DNA from: Hungatella effluvii | GTDB lineage: Bacteria; Bacillota; Clostridia; Lachnospirales; Lachnospiraceae | Length of the DNA: 64,000 nucleotides | Direction: 5' to 3' | Assembly: GCF_003201875.1 (NCBI RefSeq) | Contig: NZ_QJKD01000008.1 | Span: forward strand, 1 to 64,000 | Shown here: piece by piece, positions 52,142-61,727 of the stretch | Layout: every line of letters begins with the position of its first letter | Position numbering within the stretch: the stretch's first letter is position 1 | Made by a program: the position numbers and the translations under genes | The notes under the pieces: generated by a model | The model's input: only the letters and a program-made list of their open reading frames with translations | Databases searched by the model: none | Told to the model about the DNA's origin: nothing

Positions 52142-52183
52142 AGGCCAAAGCCTAATGTTTTTACTTCCGGTCAGCTACCGGAA
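52142..52183 (-). ncRNA. Paired-hairpin leader RNA of the left operon
   Basis: On the minus strand: hairpin 1 TTCCGGT-AGCTG-ACCGGAA (19 nt, 52183-52165), 11-nt linker, hairpin 2 AGGC-TTTG-GCCT (12 nt, 52153-52142), then the terminator at 52124-52086. The leader at 63233-63274 has the same lengths and order with different stem sequences, so pairing rather than sequence is kept. Probably an antitermination or protein-binding element; alternatively a short stable RNA of about 140 nt. Confidence 0.6.
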
Positions 52184-52232
52184 CAAAGGTTATTTACAAT
52201 GACTGAACACTGCAAAAATCAAATTCAAGTAC

Positions 52233-52261
52233 AGTTTAGCACTATATATAGTACGTGTCAA
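52233..52261 (-). promoter_or_regulatory. Promoter of the left mobile-element operon
   Basis: On the minus strand TTGACA (52261-52256), a 17-bp spacer, TAAACT (52238-52233). The palindrome CTATATATAG (52242-52251) lies in the spacer, 4 bases from the -35 box. Confidence 0.7.
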
Positions 52262-52271
52262 TAATTCTTTT

Positions 52272-52281
52272 CTATATATAG
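52272..52281. promoter_or_regulatory. Upstream CTATATATAG operator of the left operon
   Basis: A second CTATATATAG, 10 bases upstream of the -35 box and 30 bp (three helical turns) centre-to-centre from the one in the spacer. The same pair with the same spacing is found at 63336-63375. Likely bound by the element's XRE repressor. Confidence 0.6.
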
Positions 52282-52304
52282 TCATGTGCAGGTATTTGCA
52301 GGTA

Positions 52305-52787
52305 TTACTCCTCTGTATGGTTCAGATTCACATATCCATGGTCCGCTTCAGGAATCTTGACTTTTGCTACTGCCTTGAGCCAGTACCAGCGGATACTATA
52401 AATATTGAAATCGAATTCTCCTCCAACTGCATTCCTGACCGTTGCCTGGAACGCCGCCGGGATTCTGTGAAAAACCATCTCATCTTTCTTTTTTAGCTGT
52501 TTTAACAGATCATACGTTTTTTCGCTTATCTGGGAAACCGGATAGAGAGACCTTGTTTTCTTTGCCATAACGCCTGAGACATATGGAAACTGAATATTAT
52601 CCCACAGGACATTTTCTAAATCTCCCAATCGGATTCCAGTTTCCCTCATCAGCTGGACCATACAGAGATCTTCTGTTTTTCCGTTCTCTTCCAGAGAGGC
52701 TTCAAGATATTCCAGCTTCTGCTCCAGGCTTTTTTCCGTTTGGCATAAATGATGGCTGACTTTTATGATTTTTCCTACTATTGACAT
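52305..52787 (-). CDS. Degenerate tyrosine-recombinase-like protein
   Basis: A 160-residue protein from ATG 52787 (GGGGGAAATAGG upstream). LMRETGIRLGDLENVLWDNI resembles the first catalytic Arg box of tyrosine recombinases and IYSIRWYWLKAVA the second, but the HxxR His is replaced by Asn/Tyr and no clear catalytic Tyr follows. It also lacks an N-terminal core-binding domain. It is probably not an active integrase; a DNA-binding role is possible. Confidence 0.5.
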   Translation of the reverse strand: MSIVGKIIKVSHHLCQTEKSLEQKLEYLEASLEENGKTEDLCMVQLMRETGIRLGDLENVLWDNIQFPYVSGVMAKKTRSLYPVSQISEKTYDLLKQLKKKDEMVFHRIPAAFQATVRNAVGGEFDFNIYSIRWYWLKAVAKVKIPEADHGYVNLNHTEE

Positions 52788-52815
52788 CCTATTTCCCCCT
52801 ACTGTCTTATGTATG

Positions 52816-52986
52816 TTACGGTTCTTCTTCCAAAAGCTGCCGATAAAGAGCCTCAATACGGCTCTTTATCTCAGCTTTTGTCTGCTCCTCATCCCTGTTG
52901 TGCATTCCTAAACGGTTGAGGATATTAATGGTTTTCAGATACTCAATCTGCAGCATCATTTCTTCCCGGATTTCCTGGTTTGTCAT
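52816..52986 (-). CDS. Small charged helical protein
   Basis: A 56-residue protein (MTNQEIREEMMLQIEYLKTI to LYRQLLEEEP), with AAAGGAGG upstream. Highly charged and helical. Its frame lies between two genes of the operon with no conflict. Function unknown. Confidence 0.6.
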   Translation of the reverse strand: MTNQEIREEMMLQIEYLKTINILNRLGMHNRDEEQTKAEIKSRIEALYRQLLEEEP

Positions 52987-53049
52987 GGCTATGCCCTCCT
53001 TTATCCATTACTTATCCGGTATTCTGCCTTTTTTGTAAAATAGCTGTGT

Positions 53050-53502
53050 TTAATTTACCATTTCCTCTTCATACCTCTCAATCATCTCCCAGGTAAGCCA
53101 TTCGGGTTTTTCATCCTCGGAAAAGCTGTTCCAGATTGCCTTCATCTCCGCAATCTGCTTCTTTTCACTTTTTGCCCACAGGCAGCCGACATATCGATTC
53201 CCATGTCCAAGGTAATAGTTACAATCAGTCCTTAACCGGTCCAGCATTTGATACTGGAACCGTTTTTCTTTACTCACGAAACCATTCACGGGCTGAATGA
53301 TGAACTCCTGTTTGATTGGCGTATTCGGGTCCCCATCCATCCCATTTCCCATGACAGAACATAACTCTGGCTGTTCCGTCTCTCCCAAATTAATATCTTT
53401 CCATAAACGGGCATACTGATCCCAGTACACAGGCATTGAAAAATCGTCTTCACCTATATACTTTAAAATTAGCACCACATCTTCCTTTGCTTCTGAATAC
53501 AT
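53050..53502 (-). CDS. LPD11-domain protein
   Basis: A 150-residue protein from ATG 53502 (AGAGGAGG upstream). The C-terminal half (RTDCNYYLGHGNRYVGCLWA, PEWLTWEMIERYEEEM) is the large polyvalent-protein-associated domain 11, a marker of conjugative elements and phages. The N-terminal part is unrecognised. Confidence 0.78.
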   Translation of the reverse strand: MYSEAKEDVVLILKYIGEDDFSMPVYWDQYARLWKDINLGETEQPELCSVMGNGMDGDPNTPIKQEFIIQPVNGFVSKEKRFQYQMLDRLRTDCNYYLGHGNRYVGCLWAKSEKKQIAEMKAIWNSFSEDEKPEWLTWEMIERYEEEMVN

Positions 53503-53527
53503 AGCGTATCCTCCTCTGCCTTTTAGA

Positions 53528-54271
53528 TTAACTTGCTTTTCTGCATTTTGAATCGTCTTCCCATTCGTCCGCCTGGTCAATGTGACGGATAATCATTTCG
53601 GTCTGGCCTGATATCTCCTTTTTTATCAGCAAATACAGCTTATTAAAAAGATTAAGCAAATAGGAACGGAACGCATATTCCTGTTCAAAAGCCCGAATCC
53701 ATGCTTCTGCCTTGGCAAACAGCCGGAACATATCCAAATCGTTCACATTGACAGATACCTGGGCGTCACAGATGTAGGAATTCTTCTGGCAGTAGGTTCC
53801 GCCATTGGAATTACGGACAGCGATTCCCCTTCCGTTTTCAATCTCTGCAATCCACGGATACCGGCGTTTCTCTCCCTTTGTATCTGTGTCAAACCGCTTA
53901 ATGGATAGCTTTGTTACAATACTAAGCCCATCCGCGTCCGGCACTCCAAAAATCTTCTCCTGCGAAAAATCCACATATAAAGCTCCGCAAAAATTTTTAG
54001 AATAGATAAACTTCACTTCCTCCGGATTGATATGAGCACTGACACTGACGGTACGGTCCCCCGTCCCCTTGCTGTAATCCAGCATAATCAGTTGTATCAG
54101 AGATCGGGTGCCCTCCTCCGCCTCCTCTCCCATGGCGTGAATATGAGCCGGGAAAAGTTTGGACGCGGGTTTTAATTTATCATTCAGTTCCAGAAGTTTT
54201 TTATCTGTCTTATAAACCGCAATCTGTCTCGATACTTCGTTCTTCCAGTCCCTCTGTTCATTTTGTGCCAT
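53528..54271 (-). CDS. Hypothetical protein linked to the VWA/MoxR genes
   Basis: A 247-residue protein (strong GAGGAG site). No recognised domain. Contains a beta-rich centre (DRTVSVSAHINPEEVKFIYS) and a helical C-terminus. It follows the VWA gene by 10 bases, so it is a probable partner of the ATPase system. Confidence 0.6.
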   Translation of the reverse strand: MAQNEQRDWKNEVSRQIAVYKTDKKLLELNDKLKPASKLFPAHIHAMGEEAEEGTRSLIQLIMLDYSKGTGDRTVSVSAHINPEEVKFIYSKNFCGALYVDFSQEKIFGVPDADGLSIVTKLSIKRFDTDTKGEKRRYPWIAEIENGRGIAVRNSNGGTYCQKNSYICDAQVSVNVNDLDMFRLFAKAEAWIRAFEQEYAFRSYLLNLFNKLYLLIKKEISGQTEMIIRHIDQADEWEDDSKCRKAS

Positions 54272-54281
54272 TTTTTCTCCT

Positions 54282-56690
54282 CTATCTTATATAACTTAAT
54301 ATCTTCTTCGTAATGCTGAGAGGAAGCCTGGACAAGTCCGAAATATTTAAAAATCCGTCCTGATAGATGTCCTCAATCACTTCCCGGTCATCTCCGATCG
54401 CAGCAGCAAAAAGCAGTATCCCATGCCGCTTCAAATCTCTTTTTAAGGCTTTTAAATCCTCTTTTGCCAAATCCCCGCTGTAATTAAGCGCAGCCGGCTG
54501 GCCGTCAGATACCAGGAACAGCATTTTTAATTCTTCCGGTCTGGTTTTTAAGCGCTCTGCCACAAAGCGGATTGCCGCTCCATCCCGGTTGCTGCCTCTC
54601 GGAGACATATCCATAATCCGGTACCGGTCCTTCCCATCTACGGAATCAAATTCAGCATAGGCATATAAGTCTACGGTTTCCGTTGTATAAAGGCCGCCAT
54701 AGCTGGTGGAATGCCCGTAGACAATCACCGGGATTCCCAGGTTCACACAGACATCATAGAGAATCAGAGCCGTCAGCCGTCCGAAAGTAATCCGGTCCTC
54801 ATATGCCATGGATAAAGACTCATCAATCAGCACCGCGATTGCGGCCTGCCGTTCCTCCCCATATGCCCTTCGGCTCATGAAGATTTTTCTATCCTGGCGG
54901 TAAAGCCGGGAACTGTCTATCTTTTTCCCTATGGACAGGTTCTTTTCCATCCCATCTTTTTCGGGATAGATAATCTCCCACATCTCTTCCTTCAGCCGTC
55001 TCGCAGTTTTCAAAATATCCGGTGACAAACTGTCGTACATCCGTCTGCATGAAACCGGAACATTTGCAAGCCGATGGACCTCAATGTTGCAGTCTGCATG
55101 GGCATACCCAAAATCCATGTGTTCTGCCTGGTTTTTTATAGAGCTTATCAGTTTCTTTTCCTGTTCCTGTTCAAACTTCTCCTCCGCCAAATCATACAGT
55201 ACCCGGTTCATATCCTCCGCAGCATTAAAATACCCGCTTCCTTCGTATTCATGATCCCACTTAACGAGCGATTCTCCATTTGTCGCTTCGCAGACGCTTT
55301 CTCCTTCAAACCGGCCATCTTCCTGATCTGTGACTTCCGGTCTGAAATTATCGCGGAATATCTGTAAAAGTTCTCTTAACAGATTCTCTTCCTCATCATC
55401 CTCCTGTGGGATTGAATCATCTTCTGTGGTTCCTTCCACAGCCTCCGGAGGTTCTTGCTCCGTTCCGCTTCCTTCCACATCGGATTCCTCTTTATTCTCG
55501 TCATCCCGGTCATCTTCCTTCTTTTCTTCATCTGCATGTTCCTCCTCATCTTCCCATGTGCCATCCCAGCCCTCCGGGGTTTCCCCGTCCTCCTCACATT
55601 CCTCTTCCAAATCCGGCGCAGGAGCAGCCACATTGCTGAATACGCTTTCTAAAATATCCTCTTCCTCACCATCATTCCGGCAGCCGGCATCAGCTTTACT
55701 GCTGGAACCGGCTTCGCTTTCAGAATTATCCTCACTGCCGGAGCTGTCGTCACTGTCAGGTTCCTCCTGACGGTCAGACTCCTCACCGTTTTCCGGTTCA
55801 TCAGCCGTGGATTTCTTTTTGTCCTTCTGTTCATGAATCCGCTGAATCAAATCCTTCATATAGTCCCAGATTTTTAATATCACCTGATTGGCGGCGCGGA
55901 AGCGTTCCGCTTTATCCACGTCCACCACCGCATCATCAATAAGCTCCATGCAGTCATACAGACAGTCCAGATACTCGCCGTCATAACCTTCCCAGTTGTT
56001 GATTTCACCGGCTCTGGCATATCCTAAAATCAGATTTAAGATAATCGCCAGCCCATGATCCTGTCTCTGTATCTCCTGGGCGACGGTGGGCAGCTTTTCT
56101 ATATGCCGGTTCGCATTCATTAAAATGCCTCTCCGGATACTGCCCGGGTATTCGTCACACATTCGCATTTCCACATAAATGTCTTCCAATATGTTATTGA
56201 TACGCAAAGCGGTATCTGCAATCACAGATACCGCCGCCTTATCTCCTGCCTGGAGGAATTGCTTTATTTCCTCCAGGGCCTCTCTCTCTTTTTCATTCCC
56301 CGGCACTGGCGGCCGGGGATATATCTTCCCTTCTTCAAACCCCTTTCCATATAATTTTCGTAAATACATGGCAGTATATTTCTGGTGGCCGCATTCATGC
56401 CCCAGGAATCCCACCAGGCTGTCTGTCTTTAATTCCTTTGTGGGAAAGCTCCCTGTAATAGGATTTGCCGCATTGATATACACACTTTTTCCACTCGTAA
56501 AGGCAATCGCTGCTGACGGGCTGGTATTCCATCCCATTGAAACCCTTAGTTTCCTTCCCGGTTTCCAGACCAATGAATTTGCCAGCTTCTCCATGTTACG
56601 GATAAACGGCTTAGATGTAAAAACCTGCTTATTACTGATCTTATTTTTAATCTCCCGGATTCTTAATCGGTCATATCCTTTCTCACTCAT
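54282..56690 (-). CDS. VWA-domain protein with HExxH motif (CobT-like)
   Basis: An 802-residue protein in three parts. Residues 1-280 have H98-E-C-G-H102 (GFLGHECGHQKY), a zinc-metallopeptidase-like HExxH. Residues about 285-430 are a very acidic low-complexity linker, as in CobT. The C-terminal VWA domain has an intact MIDAS D623-E-S625-L-S627 (AVLIDESLSMAY) and later metal-ligand-like positions. The partner MoxR ATPase gene lies just upstream. MoxR-VWA pairs act as chaperone or metal-insertion machines; the HExxH adds a possible protease or metal site. Target unknown. Confidence 0.8.
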   Translation of the reverse strand: MSEKGYDRLRIREIKNKISNKQVFTSKPFIRNMEKLANSLVWKPGRKLRVSMGWNTSPSAAIAFTSGKSVYINAANPITGSFPTKELKTDSLVGFLGHECGHQKYTAMYLRKLYGKGFEEGKIYPRPPVPGNEKEREALEEIKQFLQAGDKAAVSVIADTALRINNILEDIYVEMRMCDEYPGSIRRGILMNANRHIEKLPTVAQEIQRQDHGLAIILNLILGYARAGEINNWEGYDGEYLDCLYDCMELIDDAVVDVDKAERFRAANQVILKIWDYMKDLIQRIHEQKDKKKSTADEPENGEESDRQEEPDSDDSSGSEDNSESEAGSSSKADAGCRNDGEEEDILESVFSNVAAPAPDLEEECEEDGETPEGWDGTWEDEEEHADEEKKEDDRDDENKEESDVEGSGTEQEPPEAVEGTTEDDSIPQEDDEEENLLRELLQIFRDNFRPEVTDQEDGRFEGESVCEATNGESLVKWDHEYEGSGYFNAAEDMNRVLYDLAEEKFEQEQEKKLISSIKNQAEHMDFGYAHADCNIEVHRLANVPVSCRRMYDSLSPDILKTARRLKEEMWEIIYPEKDGMEKNLSIGKKIDSSRLYRQDRKIFMSRRAYGEERQAAIAVLIDESLSMAYEDRITFGRLTALILYDVCVNLGIPVIVYGHSTSYGGLYTTETVDLYAYAEFDSVDGKDRYRIMDMSPRGSNRDGAAIRFVAERLKTRPEELKMLFLVSDGQPAALNYSGDLAKEDLKALKRDLKRHGILLFAAAIGDDREVIEDIYQDGFLNISDLSRLPLSITKKILSYIR

Positions 56691-56705
56691 AAAATCTCCT
56701 TCACC

Positions 56706-58529
56706 TTATGCCGCCTCCAGAACTTCAGAGTAGCTTACCTTGATGCAGTTATCATAAATTTCTTCCCTGTATTCCCGATCGGAAGCCGCTTTGCTTAAAA
56801 TAGTGGACTTTGCCGCTTTTAACACGTCGCCGGTCACCATGTATGCCCAAACCCAGGACTCATATTCCCGGTATCCGCAGACACCACCGCGTATCCGCTC
56901 ATTTCTGCAATACTTTCTGATTTTTTCCACGGTCTCTGCCATTTTTAAAAGCATGATCTCATCTTTGCAGCCAGTCTTTACCATGGCCCGTTTCTTCATC
57001 TGTTCCGGCGTCAGCTCCTTTTTGTCAAAGACCATACACATACGGGACAGGATTGACTCATTCATATCCTTACAGCCTTTATAATCCGTGTTGGTTGTTA
57101 AGACAATCACGGTATCTGGGTTTCTGTGGACAATCTCGCCATCCGCAAGGGTGATAGAAGCACAGTCATCCAATAAGCCATTCAGCTTTACCAGAGTTCC
57201 CGGCTTTCCTATCACCGCGGGCTCCTGGAGCTCAAAAACGGCTGGCCTGCGGCACGCTTTGATTAAATCCGATTCCACCAGCACAAAGTCCTTCTGGTCT
57301 TTGCAGTTTTGATAACCGATTTTATAGATTTGCCGCATCAGCTTTTCAAATGCATGATTGATATCCACGTCCTCCTCATAAGTACCTGTATATTCACTCA
57401 GTACCGTGGAGGGGTCCATCATAAATTCCTCGTAATCAGGAAATGGCGGAGGCTCTGATTTTACCTTGTCATTTGTATTGGGAATCATGGTTGATACAAG
57501 ATCCATCTCGTCCGTTCCCTCTGAGCAGGTTAAAAAATAATACGGAAGCCCCAGCGCATTGGCAAGAATCGCTACATCAATGGTCTTGCCTGTGCCGGAA
57601 TCTCCCCTTGTCATGAATGTGCGCATGGGAGTATTGTGAATCATCTCCAGGATGTCCTGTACCTCCTCCGATACATGATAATTGGGGGAAATCTGCGGCA
57701 CGCGGGCCTTTTCTTCCTCCGTCAACTCTACATTCATACAGTATTTACTGCCCAACGACCCGATTGGCTTTGAATTTGCCGTAATCCGGTTCACGCTCAG
57801 GATTTCAAACCGTCCTGACGTAACCTCAGTCGGCGCATATTCTCCCCCCGCAATCGCCTGCGGCGTCAAAATAGGCGCGTTTCCGGAGGCAAGGGAGTTC
57901 CTGTCAACCGGCAGGCCGTCCGTTACCAGCGCATTGGCATTTTCCACTCTCCGATAAATATTATCACAGCAGATAAATGCGGCTTTAAGCGCTAAATCCA
58001 TATCGGGCCAGTTGTTTTTGTACTGCGCTCTCAGAATCGTAAAGTTATCAAAAAATTCGGTGTCAAACAGCGGGCCATCTATATTTAAGCTGGCATATTC
58101 AAGCATACATATTAAATACTTCCCGTCGCTCTGTCCCGACCGCAGGGCCGGCATATGCCGGTGTATTCCTGCTCCACTCTCGCAGACTTTAAACTTTCCG
58201 TTTTTGGGATTATATACAACAACCATCCTGTCCTCATTATTTTTTTTCTTAAATTCGCCGCAGTAGAACTGAAGTTCTCCCATATCATTTTTCTGTACCC
58301 CCAACGCGCCGTCCGTATCTGTCTCCATTAATTCCACCAGCGTGAGAACCGCCCGTAAAACAGGGCCGTGAAGTGTAGACTGTTTCCCCTGCTGCATCAG
58401 ATTGTATCTGGATGTATATCCTTCCTCTGATGATGCTTTGTTTAGCCCATTTTCGATCAGCGTCTGTAAAAATGGTTCCGGTATGGGTAAACTGAATGTC
58501 CAGCTTTCAAATATCTTTGAAGATGCCAT
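56706..58529 (-). CDS. MoxR/CbbQ/CobS-type AAA+ ATPase
   Basis: A 607-residue protein. The first 270 residues are unrecognised; the AAA+ core follows with Walker A GDSGTGKT (309-316), a sensor/arm region and Walker-B-equivalent and sensor motifs (TVIVLTTNTDYKGCKDMNESIL). This is much longer than typical MoxR proteins (about 320). It is followed by the VWA gene at a distance of 15 bases. It likely remodels a protein or nucleoprotein complex of the element. Confidence 0.85.
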   Translation of the reverse strand: MASSKIFESWTFSLPIPEPFLQTLIENGLNKASSEEGYTSRYNLMQQGKQSTLHGPVLRAVLTLVELMETDTDGALGVQKNDMGELQFYCGEFKKKNNEDRMVVVYNPKNGKFKVCESGAGIHRHMPALRSGQSDGKYLICMLEYASLNIDGPLFDTEFFDNFTILRAQYKNNWPDMDLALKAAFICCDNIYRRVENANALVTDGLPVDRNSLASGNAPILTPQAIAGGEYAPTEVTSGRFEILSVNRITANSKPIGSLGSKYCMNVELTEEEKARVPQISPNYHVSEEVQDILEMIHNTPMRTFMTRGDSGTGKTIDVAILANALGLPYYFLTCSEGTDEMDLVSTMIPNTNDKVKSEPPPFPDYEEFMMDPSTVLSEYTGTYEEDVDINHAFEKLMRQIYKIGYQNCKDQKDFVLVESDLIKACRRPAVFELQEPAVIGKPGTLVKLNGLLDDCASITLADGEIVHRNPDTVIVLTTNTDYKGCKDMNESILSRMCMVFDKKELTPEQMKKRAMVKTGCKDEIMLLKMAETVEKIRKYCRNERIRGGVCGYREYESWVWAYMVTGDVLKAAKSTILSKAASDREYREEIYDNCIKVSYSEVLEAA

Positions 58530-58568
58530 TTTATCCCTCTTTCTATCTGTCTCGTATTACTTAGCTCT

Positions 58569-59276
58569 CTACTGTAACCATGCCTCGCTTGGCATATTGC
58601 TGATTAAACGGTTCAATGTCTTTGTAGATTTATACCAGCTATAAAACCTATCGTCATTTGCCCTCTCGTAAGCTTCTTCAATCTGCTGTACTAATTGAAG
58701 GAATCCCGTATTCTGGTCCCGGAGTATGTCAAAAGACGCCTTTAGGCAGTCATATCTGTGCCGCACGCCAAGATAAGCATACAACACTTTAAAACATGCC
58801 TGCGCACACTCTATAAACTGATCTTTTGTCAGCCGCTTCAACCGTTTCCTGCTCTCCGACTCTGCCACACAGTCGTCAAGCTCTATGCCGAAATAATCCT
58901 GCTCATAGGCGTCCCAGCCCAACACTCCTCCGCCATATCCGCTTGCGCCGATGGCAACAAATAAATCGTCGAAGCACTCTGGAACATAAGCATTCTGTAA
59001 ATCCTCCTGCATCTGTTCACACTCCGCGCATAAATCGCAAAACATCATTTTAAACTCAAATTCCTCATCTGAATCCCCGTCCAGCGCATTTAGCAGCGAA
59101 TCGGAGCCGTCCTCCGAGTCAAAGTACCATTTGACATTGTTGCATTCCTCCTCAATCTCGTACAGTTCCTCCCTTATGAAATCCAGGTTGAGGTTCTTTA
59201 CGATAGCTTTCCGATACCGAAGCTGTCTTGCCTTGTACCGTCTCGTTTCTTCCGAATCAATCTGATTTGACATCAT
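58569..59276 (-). CDS. Acidic hypothetical protein of the mobile element
   Basis: A 235-residue acidic, helical protein (MMSNQIDSEETRRYKARQLR). Several clustered Cys (FCDLCAECEQMQ) might bind metal. It starts at ATG 59276, overlapping the stop of the small gene at 59273. No function is recognised. Confidence 0.65.
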   Translation of the reverse strand: MMSNQIDSEETRRYKARQLRYRKAIVKNLNLDFIREELYEIEEECNNVKWYFDSEDGSDSLLNALDGDSDEEFEFKMMFCDLCAECEQMQEDLQNAYVPECFDDLFVAIGASGYGGGVLGWDAYEQDYFGIELDDCVAESESRKRLKRLTKDQFIECAQACFKVLYAYLGVRHRYDCLKASFDILRDQNTGFLQLVQQIEEAYERANDDRFYSWYKSTKTLNRLISNMPSEAWLQ

Positions 59277-59431
59277 ACCTCCTCCGCCAGGAATCGCTCT
59301 GTTGCCGTGTGGGCTGCCCGTATCGCCGCGCCTGAAATCTGGCGCTGCCAGGCCCCGTGGTATCTTGACCAGCGGAAACCTAAGTTCCTGTGCAGAAATT
59401 GCCGGAACTCCTGGGATGCGTATCTGTTCAT
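59273..59431 (-). CDS. Small basic protein
   Basis: A 52-residue basic protein (MNRYASQEFRQFLHRNLGFR) with GAGGAG upstream and a 4-base overlap (ATGA) with the next gene. Arg/Gln-rich; may bind nucleic acid. Confidence 0.6.
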   Translation of the reverse strand: MNRYASQEFRQFLHRNLGFRWSRYHGAWQRQISGAAIRAAHTATERFLAEEV

Positions 59432-59456
59432 TGTTTTTCTCCTCGTAAATTATGAA

Positions 59457-61709
59457 CTAGCTTGCAATCTGTCCGTCAGAAGTGTCATACTGGGATTTTG
59501 CTTTTTCTATCCGCAGAGCCTCCATCTGAATCCGATAAGCCAGTTTTGTATTTCTCTTTTCTTTGTCATCCGTCATAACCGCTTCACAAAAAGCAGCCCA
59601 GTTTCCCACCAAAAACACTTCACACTTGGCGCGTGTCACTGCGGTATAGTAGATGTTGCGCTTTAACATTCGCTTGAAACACGGAAGCACCGGAATGATG
59701 ACCGCTGGATACTGGGACCCCTGGCTTTTATGTATGGTAGCAGCATAGGCGTGCATCAATATGCCATAGTCTTCCGAGCCATATTCCCCAATTCTTCCAT
59801 CCTCAAACCGGACCACTAATGTAGAGTTTCCGTCCTCATTCTGATAAATATCAGTGACAATCCCCATATCTCCATTGGATACCTCATCTGTGTTCTTTAA
59901 CTGCATCACCTTATCCCTCAAACGGAATACGGAGCTGCCAAGTTTCATTTCCAGGCACCCCGGAAACTGCGGATTCACCAGTTCCCTAAGCTTTCTATTG
60001 AGCGCATTGGACCCCACCGGCGTATCTTGCCTGAAGGGCGTAAGTACCTGTACCACATCGGTATCACCATGACCGGCCTCCAGCTTTTTCTGATACAGGT
60101 CAGCAACCACCTCAGCTGCCACCTCATCGCTGTCAACGGATATAAACTGAAAATCGTCACCGAATAACAAGTCCGTATCTCCATTGTTCATTTTCAAAGC
60201 ATTGATGATAATGCGGGACCCTTCAGCCTGGCGGAACTGTACGTCAAGAACCGTGACCGGAATGACTCCGGAATCAATCATTTCTTTAAACACACTCCCC
60301 GGTCCAACTGATGGAATCTGGTCCGGGTCTCCAATAAATACTACTCTGGCGCCGTTTTTTACTTTTGAGATCAAAACGAAAAAAAGCCACATATCCACCA
60401 TAGACATCTCATCAATGATAATCAGATCCTCGTCCAGTTCTTCCGTCAAATCCAGATTGACTTCTTCTTCCTCACCAGTGATGTAGAGCGCCTTATGAAT
60501 GGTCATGGCCGGGTATCCCGTGCTGATTACCATGTTACGGCTGGCACGTCCGGTCGGAGCGCACAAAAGAGCGGTCTTTTCCCGCTCTTTCTTCTCAAAT
60601 ATCTTTAAAATAATCCGCTCGACTGTAGTTTTTCCAGTTCCGGGGCCTCCCGTTATGATCGACAGGCTGTTGGCAAATACAGCCCTTACCGCTTCCTTCT
60701 GCTGTTTGGTCAGAACCATGTGCGCGGTTCCCTGCACCTCGTCCAGCTCCCGTTCAATGTCATAGGAAGTCTGCCTGTTATTCATCACCCGAAGGATATG
60801 CTCCGCTGCCATTTTCTCTGCCATATAATTCTTGATGGAGTACAGTGCATGCCCCTCCGCTGCCAGAAGTTCATCGGAAAAGACCATTTCATTTCCAATA
60901 TCCTTAATCAGACGGATTTCCACTGCCTGCCGGTACATACCGTAATTTAAAAGTTCCGCCGCCTGTTTTACAATCTCCCTGCTGTCTAAATACAAATGAC
61001 CATCGCTCTCTGCATTTTTCAGAACCTGGAGAATGGCTGCCTTAACCCGCAGCGTGTCATTGGGCCGGAAATTTTTATTCTTTCTTGCAATAGTATCCAC
61101 ATTTTCAAACCCGAAACCGCTTAACTCACATAGCCTGAATGGCTTTTCCTTCACAATCTGCAAGGCGTTTGCTCCAAAGTAGTCACGAATATCAGATACC
61201 CGTTTCGGTCCCACTTTTAGGGGTGAGAGATACTGCATCAGTTCCCGTAAAGAGCGGCTTTCTGAGTATGATTTAAGGATGGTCTCCAGTTTACTTTTCG
61301 TAATGCCTTTTACTTCAAGCAGCCTTTCCGGCTGTGTATCCAAAATCTTCAGGGTTGCTTCCCCAAACCGGCTCACTATCCTGTTTGCAGTTACCGGCCC
61401 AATTCCTTTAATCAGCCCTGATGCCAGATAACATTCGATCCCCTCTCTGGTTGTCGGCATAAATATCTGGCTTTCCGCCACCGACAACTGCAATCCATAG
61501 CCTGTTTTTACCCATTTTCCTTCCAGTCCTGTATCTATTCCCTCAATAAAGGGGATTGCAGTTCCAAAGGCCGTAAAAACACTCTCTCCATTTTTGAAAG
61601 ACTGGTTTACAGCCGACTCCGGAATCGTCTGGCTGGTTCGATAAGAGGCTATGGTATATCCGTTTTCATCGTTATAAAAAATCTTACGATGTGGTGTACA
61701 CTGGATCAC
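59457..61709 (-). CDS. RecD2-type ATP-dependent DNA helicase
   Basis: A 750-residue SF1B helicase: N-terminal OB/HhH region (GLIKGIGPVTANRIVSRFGE, LLEVKGITKSKLETI), Walker A GGPGTGKTT, Walker B DLIIIDEMSMVD, Q/GDPDQ motif, motif V (AATIHKSQGSQYPAVI) and motif VI TAVTRAK. RecD2 lacks RecB/C partners and unwinds 5' to 3'. The GTG start is preceded by GGAGG. In this element it probably supports replication or processing with SSB. Confidence 0.92.
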   Translation of the reverse strand: MIQCTPHRKIFYNDENGYTIASYRTSQTIPESAVNQSFKNGESVFTAFGTAIPFIEGIDTGLEGKWVKTGYGLQLSVAESQIFMPTTREGIECYLASGLIKGIGPVTANRIVSRFGEATLKILDTQPERLLEVKGITKSKLETILKSYSESRSLRELMQYLSPLKVGPKRVSDIRDYFGANALQIVKEKPFRLCELSGFGFENVDTIARKNKNFRPNDTLRVKAAILQVLKNAESDGHLYLDSREIVKQAAELLNYGMYRQAVEIRLIKDIGNEMVFSDELLAAEGHALYSIKNYMAEKMAAEHILRVMNNRQTSYDIERELDEVQGTAHMVLTKQQKEAVRAVFANSLSIITGGPGTGKTTVERIILKIFEKKEREKTALLCAPTGRASRNMVISTGYPAMTIHKALYITGEEEEVNLDLTEELDEDLIIIDEMSMVDMWLFFVLISKVKNGARVVFIGDPDQIPSVGPGSVFKEMIDSGVIPVTVLDVQFRQAEGSRIIINALKMNNGDTDLLFGDDFQFISVDSDEVAAEVVADLYQKKLEAGHGDTDVVQVLTPFRQDTPVGSNALNRKLRELVNPQFPGCLEMKLGSSVFRLRDKVMQLKNTDEVSNGDMGIVTDIYQNEDGNSTLVVRFEDGRIGEYGSEDYGILMHAYAATIHKSQGSQYPAVIIPVLPCFKRMLKRNIYYTAVTRAKCEVFLVGNWAAFCEAVMTDDKEKRNTKLAYRIQMEALRIEKAKSQYDTSDGQIAS

Positions 61710-61727
61710 ATTTGATACCTCCGCTTA

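Noticed and set aside
52305..52787. Functional integrase of the mobile element
   Set aside because: Only about 160 residues, no core-binding domain, the HxxR histidine is missing and no catalytic tyrosine is convincing. It is listed as degenerate recombinase-like.
55330..55770. Serine-rich plus-strand frame
   Set aside because: It is the antisense shadow of the acidic linker of the VWA protein: GAA/GAT-rich codons read as TTC/TCC on the other strand. No ribosome binding site.
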